In this document: in pieces, positions 60,515 to 64,000 of the stretch
Position numbering within the stretch: position 1 is the first letter of the stretch
Layout: each line of letters opens with the position of its first letter
Assembly (NCBI RefSeq): GCF_900250115.1
Contig: NZ_LT984804.1
Span: 2,731,659-2,795,658, forward strand
DNA length: 64,000 nucleotides
Direction: 5' to 3'
From: Cupriavidus taiwanensis
GTDB taxonomy: Bacteria > Pseudomonadota > Gammaproteobacteria > Burkholderiales > Burkholderiaceae
Position numbers and translations under genes: made by a program
The notes under the pieces: generated by a model
What the model was told of the DNA's origin: nothing
The model's database searches: none
The model's input: only the letters and a program-made list of their open reading frames with translations

Positions 60515-61879
60515 TCAGTGGCCCGGGAGGTAATAGAACTTGAAGATGAACACGGCGGCAATGATCCACACCATCACCGGCACGCTGCGTGCGCGCCCGG
60601 TCAGCAGCTTGAGTGCCGCATAGCTGATAAAGCCGAACGCCACGCCGTTGGCGACGGAATAAGTGAAGGGCATGCCCAGCGCCGTCATCACCGCGGGCAC
60701 CACCTCGGTGACGTCGTTCCAGTCGATTTCCAGCAGTTCGCGCAACATCAGGCAAGACACGTACAGCAGCGCCGGCGCGGTGGCATAGGCGGGCACCGTT
60801 CCTGCAAGCGGCGCGATAAACAGTGCCGCGAGAAACAGCACGGCCACCGTCACCGCGGTCAGGCCGGTACGTCCGCCCGCCTGCACGCCCGAGGCGCTTT
60901 CGATATACGCGGTGGTGGACGACGTGCCCAGGAACGAGCCCGCCATGATGGCGGTGCTGTCGGCCATCAGCGCCTTGTTGAGACGGTCCATCTTGCCGGC
61001 CTTGAGCAGGCCCGCGCGATTGGCCACGCCCATCAGCGTGCCGGTCGCATCGAACAGCTCCACCAGGAAGAACACCAGCACCACGTTGATGATGCCGATC
61101 GACAGGGCCGCGGAGATATCGAGCTTGAACAGCGTCGGGCTCAGCGACGGCGGCGCGGAAAAGACACCTTGGAAGGTGTTGCCGGCAAAGGCGAAACTCA
61201 GCAGCGTGGTGAGCAGGATCCCGATCAGGATGGCACCCTTCACGCGCAGGTGGTCCAGCGCCACGATCACGAAGAAGCCGACGATCGCGAGCACCGCCGC
61301 AGGCTGGTGCAGGTCTCCGAGGGTCACCAGCGTGGCCGGGCTCGCGGTGACGATGCCGGCGTTCTTCAGCGCAACGATGGCCAGGAACAGGCCGATGCCC
61401 GCGGTGATCGCCACGCGAATCGAATGCGGGATGCCATTGACGATCATCTCGCGCACGCGGAACAGCGTTACCAGCAGGAACAGGCAGCCGGAGATAAAGA
61501 CCGCGCCCAGCGCCGCTTCCCACGGGAAGCCCATGCCCTTGACCACGGTGTACGCAAAGTATGCGTTCAGGCCCATGCCGGGCGCCATCGCGATCGGATA
61601 GTTGGCGTAGAAGCCCATGATCAGCGTGCCGATCGCCGCGGCCACGCAGGTGGCGACGAACACCGCGTCCTTGGGCATGCCCGCGTCGCCGAGGATCGAG
61701 GGATTGACGAAGATGATGTACGCCATCGTCAGGAACGTGGTGATGCCGGCCAGGATCTCGGTACGGACATCGGTATGGTGCTCGCGCAGCCTGAACAGCC
61801 GCTCGAGCAGCGACGGCGCGGCGTGGGACGCTGCAGGGGTGGATGTGCCCGGCTTGGAAGCGGGATCCGGCATCGACAT
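60515..61879 (-). CDS. NCS2-family purine permease (AzgA-like)
   Basis: A 454-residue, roughly fourteen-helix permease. TEILAGITTFLTMAYIIFVNP and PGMGLNAYFAYTVVKGMG are the AzgA/GhxP-type blocks; GTSSTTAYIESASGVQAGGR is the conserved substrate-site segment. By family it imports adenine, hypoxanthine or guanine by proton symport. The start at 61879 follows GGAG by 7 bases. It has its own terminator. Confidence 0.92.
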   Translation of the reverse strand: MSMPDPASKPGTSTPAASHAAPSLLERLFRLREHHTDVRTEILAGITTFLTMAYIIFVNPSILGDAGMPKDAVFVATCVAAAIGTLIMGFYANYPIAMAPGMGLNAYFAYTVVKGMGFPWEAALGAVFISGCLFLLVTLFRVREMIVNGIPHSIRVAITAGIGLFLAIVALKNAGIVTASPATLVTLGDLHQPAAVLAIVGFFVIVALDHLRVKGAILIGILLTTLLSFAFAGNTFQGVFSAPPSLSPTLFKLDISAALSIGIINVVLVFFLVELFDATGTLMGVANRAGLLKAGKMDRLNKALMADSTAIMAGSFLGTSSTTAYIESASGVQAGGRTGLTAVTVAVLFLAALFIAPLAGTVPAYATAPALLYVSCLMLRELLEIDWNDVTEVVPAVMTALGMPFTYSVANGVAFGFISYAALKLLTGRARSVPVMVWIIAAVFIFKFYYLPGH

Positions 61880-62305
61880 AAATGGTCTCCTGTGTCTTAT
61901 CGTGTCCGCGGCAACTGGAACCCGTGGGCCAGTAGCGCTGCCGATCGGGCCGGGCCTGCGGCTGCGCATGCCCGACCGGCAGGCGTACTCTGTACCGCGC
62001 GGCCCGGCGCCGTCACGGCGGGCACGAATAAGCAACATGCAAAAGGCGTGATGATCCCATGATGCGCACGGGGCGGGCCAGTCCCGGCCCGCTCGCGGCT
62101 AGCAGGGCCATGGGGCCCTCCCCATCTTGACGCTGGCGGCAATCCCCCGTATAAACGCGGCTAGATTCAAGCGACGAGGCAACAGTTCATTCGTTAGCCA
62201 CCGTCTGGTACTTCGGTTGTCCATGGTGTCCTTTCCTTGAGTTCCCCGTGTCGGATGACGTGCTCGTCATGCGATCTTTTTTGTCCTTTTTCTGGAAAGC
62301 AAATC
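61880..62305. other. divergent intergenic region and cold-shock leader
   Basis: These 426 bases contain the cold-shock gene promoter (62127-62155) and its long leader. A small hairpin, ATGACG-TGCT-CGTCAT, lies at 62255-62270 ahead of a T-rich stretch. No purine riboswitch was recognised on the permease side. Confidence 0.55.
62127..62155 (+). promoter_or_regulatory. sigma-70 promoter of the cold-shock gene
   Basis: TTGACG (62127-62132) and TATAAA (62150-62155) are 17 bases apart. The predicted start near 62162 gives a leader of about 140 bases, as in other cspA genes, where the leader controls cold induction. Confidence 0.75.
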
Positions 62306-62509
62306 ATGCAAACCGGTATCGTCAAGTGGTTCAACGACGCCAAGGGCTTCGGCTTCATCAAGCCGGACGCAGGTGGTGACGACCTCTTCGCTCACTTCTC
62401 GGAAATCCGCGCCGACGGCTTCAAGTCGCTGCAGGAAAACCAGCGCGTGCAGTTCGAAGTCAAGAATGGCCCGAAGGGCCTGCAGGCCGCGAACATCACC
62501 CCGCTGTAA
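62306..62509 (+). CDS. cspA: cold-shock protein
   Basis: A 67-residue single cold-shock domain that binds RNA and single-stranded DNA. RNP1 is KGFGFI and RNP2 is DLFAHFS; it begins [20 protein letters not shown]. The start at 62306 gives the standard length. A strong promoter, long leader and terminator make it a complete unit. The cspA name denotes the family, not a proven orthologue. Confidence 0.95.
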   Translation: MQTGIVKWFNDAKGFGFIKPDAGGDDLFAHFSEIRADGFKSLQENQRVQFEVKNGPKGLQAANITPL

Positions 62510-62524
62510 GCGTTGACCCGCCCC

Positions 62525-62543
62525 GGCGCACCTGGTGTGCGCC
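62525..62543 (+). other. hairpin in the cold-shock gene 3' region
   Basis: GGCGCAC and GTGCGCC pair around a CTGGT loop just after the stop codon and ahead of the terminator. It may protect the transcript end. Confidence 0.45.
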
Positions 62544-62552
62544 GCACAGCGT

Positions 62553-62579
62553 AAAAACCCCGCCACGGCGGGGTTTTTT
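62553..62579 (+). terminator. terminator of the cold-shock gene
   Basis: AAAAACCCCGCC pairs with GGCGGGGTTTTT across a 2-base gap and runs into T. It cleanly separates the last recognisable gene from the repeat array. Confidence 0.9.
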
Positions 62580-62945
62580 GTTTTCTGGCGCGGCTTCACG
62601 GCGCGACGCAGGTTCCCTGCTCTATTCCTCCTCCCTCCCCGCCCCTTTTTCGTCTCCGCGCGCTCCTCGCCTGAGCGGAAGCCGCTCGTCGCCGCGGCCA
62701 CCCGACTCGCAGAAACGGGTACGCAATATTGCGCCGCGTGTCGACCTGGCCCTTGGCCGGCGCTCGCAGAATCGGGTACGCATCATCCCCCGGGCTCACC
62801 TGGGTTTGGACAAATTGCCACGCAGAAACGGGTACGCATAGGCCCCGCGCCGCGCTCCGCGCCTAGCTCGACAACGCAGAAACGGGTACGCGTCGAAAAT
62901 TTTTTGCGGCTCGTTAGCGCTCGCGCGGGCCGTGCAGGCTGCGAT

Positions 62946-62954
62946 CTATCCACA
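62946..62954 (+). other. DnaA-box-like sequence
   Basis: CTATCCACA has one mismatch to TTATCCACA. It is isolated within the repeat array, so support is weak. Confidence 0.35.
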
Positions 62955-63202
62955 TCCCTGGCCTGCGACAGCCAGCGCAGAAACGGGTACGCACCATGTT
63001 GCGACGCGGAAGCCCTCCTCTTCTGCCTGCTCGTGCCGTACGTGCGCAGAATCGGGTACGGCTTTGGGGCGATCGACCGGCACGCGCGTTCGCAGAATCG
63101 GGTACGCATCGACGAAACATCGCCATGAGGCAAGTCGGGGACGACAAGGCTCATCTCGCCAGGATCGCAGAAATGGGTACGCTGCAGCTGAGCGTTATCT
63201 CA

Positions 63203-63215
63203 TCACGTATACGTT
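63203..63215. repeat. CACGTATACG motif, left copy
   Basis: TCACGTATACGTT contains the 8-bp palindrome CGTATACG. A second copy lies at 63852-63864, beyond the phased iterons, so the two bracket the putative origin core. Confidence 0.5.
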
Positions 63216-63227
63216 GAGTGTAAGCAC

Positions 63228-63256
63228 TTGCTTTTAAGCTAATGGCGGTATATAAT
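63228..63256 (+). promoter_or_regulatory. sigma-70 promoter inside the repeat array
   Basis: TTGCTT (63228-63233) and a perfect TATAAT (63251-63256) are 17 bases apart in an AT-richer 80-base window. It points right, through the repeats toward the phased iterons. No convincing gene follows within the window; an origin transcript or a regulatory RNA is possible. Confidence 0.65.
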
Positions 63257-63556
63257 GGAAACTTGGTGAAAGGTCCGCCGATGCCACGGTCGGAACTGAC
63301 GCAGAAACGGGTACTCCCCGCGAGCTCGCCTGATCATCCGGGCACGCAGAAACAGGTACGCTCACGGGCGAAATCCGCGCGCCAGGCCCGGTCGCAGAAA
63401 TGGGTACGCCGCAGAAACAGGTACGCTGCCCAGTCAGCCGCGGCCGATCCAAGGCTGACGCAGAATCGGGTACGCTTTGGCGGAGCTTTTCGCAGAAATG
63501 GGTACGCGACCCGGTCCCGCGCGCCAGCTGCGTACGCTGGGACGAACTTGTTTCTG

Positions 63557-63590
63557 CGTGGATAACCGCCTGTCGCGGCAGTTATCCACC
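63557..63590. promoter_or_regulatory. inverted pair of DnaA boxes
   Basis: CGTGGATAA (63557-63565, complement TTATCCACG) and TTATCCACC (63582-63590) each differ from the E. coli box TTATCCACA only at the last base. They face each other across 16 bases. A TGTGGAGAA (63673-63681) is a third candidate with one mismatch. Confidence 0.65.
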
Positions 63591-63706
63591 GTTTTCGGCC
63601 AGGAACCAGCGCTCCGACACGCCTCACAGGCAACGGCCTCGCAGAATCGGGTACGCTTTGCCGGGTCTTGCCTGTGGAGAAGCCTGTGGGGGACGGCGGT
63701 TATCCC

Positions 63707-63812
63707 CGCAGAATCCGGTTCGCGCCGGCCGCAGATACAGGTTCGGGTGGTCGCAGATACGGGTTCGGCCCTTCGCTGAATCGGGTACGGATGGCCGCAG
63801 AATCGGGTTCGC
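63707..63812 (+). other. phased iterons of a putative replication origin
   Basis: Five related 17-mers start at 63707, 63730, 63752, 63774 and 63796, a period of 22-23 bases or two helical turns. They diverge from the main consensus mainly by GGTTCG for GGTACG and by ATAC or ATCC centres. Regular phasing puts bound initiator molecules on one face of the helix, as in iteron plasmids and Burkholderiales chromid origins. The initiator gene itself is not in the window. Confidence 0.72.
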
Positions 63813-63910
63813 CGGGCGATGATTTCCCCTTACGAATCAACGGGCTTGGCTTCACGTATACGGTTTACAAGTAGTTAACCCGTATCGGTATCGTTTACTG
63901 GTAGCTGATG
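63813..63910. other. AT-richer segment with inverted partial iteron
   Basis: This stretch next to the phased iterons is visibly less GC-rich than the window and is a candidate unwinding region. It contains the second TCACGTATACG motif (63852-63862), TTTACA (63864-63869) as a possible -35, and AACCCGTATC (63877-63886). The last is the exact complement of GATACGGGTT in the iteron at 63752. Inverted partial iterons commonly serve as rep-gene operators. Confidence 0.5.
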
Positions 63911-63912
63911 GC

Positions 63913-63956
63913 TGGCGGACGGTGGACAACCCTGGCGGGTTGCCCACCGTCCGCCA
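63913..63956. other. 44-base hairpin at the right end of the origin region
   Basis: Arms TGGCGGACGGTGG (63913-63925) and its exact complement (63944-63956) enclose a second stem, AACCC/GGGTT (63928-63932 with 63937-63941), with loop TGGC. No T tract follows on either side. It could be a priming or assembly site, a transcription roadblock, or part of a rep leader. Confidence 0.65.
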
Positions 63957-64000
63957 CCATGCGACCAGCCATTAGATCCTTCCGGCTGGCAACAACCCCG

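Larger units (their letters stand above)
62708..63656 (+). repeat. array of 17-bp iteron-like repeats, irregular spacing
   Basis: Consensus CGCAGAAACGGGTACGC. Plus-strand copies start at 62708, 62765, 62821, 62875, 62976, 63045, 63091, 63166, 63300, 63345, 63393, 63410, 63459, 63491 and 63640. A degenerate minus-strand copy is at 63542-63558. Variation is concentrated at positions 8-10 (AAC, ATC, AAT) with rare G-to-A or last-base changes. Spacing is irregular (17 to 149 bases between starts, apart from the 63542 interval). Together with the five phased copies to the right this makes about 20 sites in 1.1 kb without a recognisable gene. Confidence 0.9.

Noticed and set aside
62708..63812. CRISPR array
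   Set aside because: Repeats are only 17 bases, the gaps are irregular (0 to over 100 bases), repeats vary internally, and no cas genes are present.
62708..63812. parS cluster for chromid partition
   Set aside because: parS sites are palindromic, typically 14-16 bp. The 17-mer has no dyad symmetry, and its phased copies and nearby DnaA boxes fit iterons better. A separate parS outside the window is not excluded.
62578..63874. Several short open frames rich in QKRVR, RNGYA and AESGT-like peptides
   Set aside because: These peptides are simply the 17-bp repeat read in different frames and strands. The frames lack good ribosome sites, overlap each other and have no domain character.

Overview
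The window looks like part of the second replicon (chromid) of a Cupriavidus species (the Ralstonia eutropha / C. necator group). The basis is GC-rich Burkholderiales-type coding sequence, two Bug-type solute-binding proteins, a CaiB/enoyl-CoA hydratase cluster, and an Entner-Doudoroff cluster (edd divergent from zwf, pgl and glk). From memory, that cluster lies near the end of chromosome 2 in R. eutropha H16. The species call is inference; no rRNA or tRNA gene was recognised.

Layout. 0-9.9 kb holds a TauD-type dioxygenase, a Bug / DUF1289 / DUF849 (BKACE) operon with a divergent AraC regulator, a porin, an MFS transporter with a serine hydrolase, and argG. The DUF849 and MFS operons share a 38-bp two-half-site operator. 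10-15.8 kb holds a CaiB, Bug and enoyl-CoA hydratase operon, a LysR regulator, a VOC protein, slyX and a DUF1439 protein. 15.9-26.8 kb holds an EamA exporter, a sirtuin, an oxidoreductase-like protein, a patatin/beta-barrel protein, a split YeeE transporter, an IclR regulator, a DAO-family oxidase, a YcgR-like PilZ protein and a LysR/LysE pair. 26.7-34.6 kb holds thpR, ogt, an Ada-AlkA fusion, an M16 peptidase, a small gene under a LexA-type box, a DGQHR-like protein and an acyl-CoA dehydrogenase. 34.7-39.6 kb holds an OPT transporter, a flavin monooxygenase / DUF2783 / MarR operon and YccF.

39.9-47.2 kb is the glucose module: a two-component system joined to glk, pgl and zwf, with edd divergent. 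47.2-56.6 kb holds MscS, AraC, an MFS exporter with a Fur-boxed TonB receptor, prfC, YihY and a small lipoprotein. 57.3-62.5 kb holds a hypothetical secreted protein, a VpsR-like sigma-54 activator, a hypothetical protein, an NCS2 purine permease and a cold-shock gene.

The standout feature is a 17-bp repeat, CGCAGAAACGGGTACGC and close variants. The last 1.3 kb has no convincing gene but carries about 20 copies. The final five are phased every 22-23 bp, next to an inverted pair of DnaA-box-like sequences, an AT-richer stretch, an inverted partial copy and a long hairpin. This is the architecture of an iteron-type replication origin. Eleven further copies lie scattered leftward as far as position 26061, with density rising toward the array; ten are intergenic and one is inside glk. 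I interpret this as the chromid origin plus a field of outlying initiator-binding sites, a possible copy-number or titration system. No rep or par gene is visible, so the assignment is inferred.
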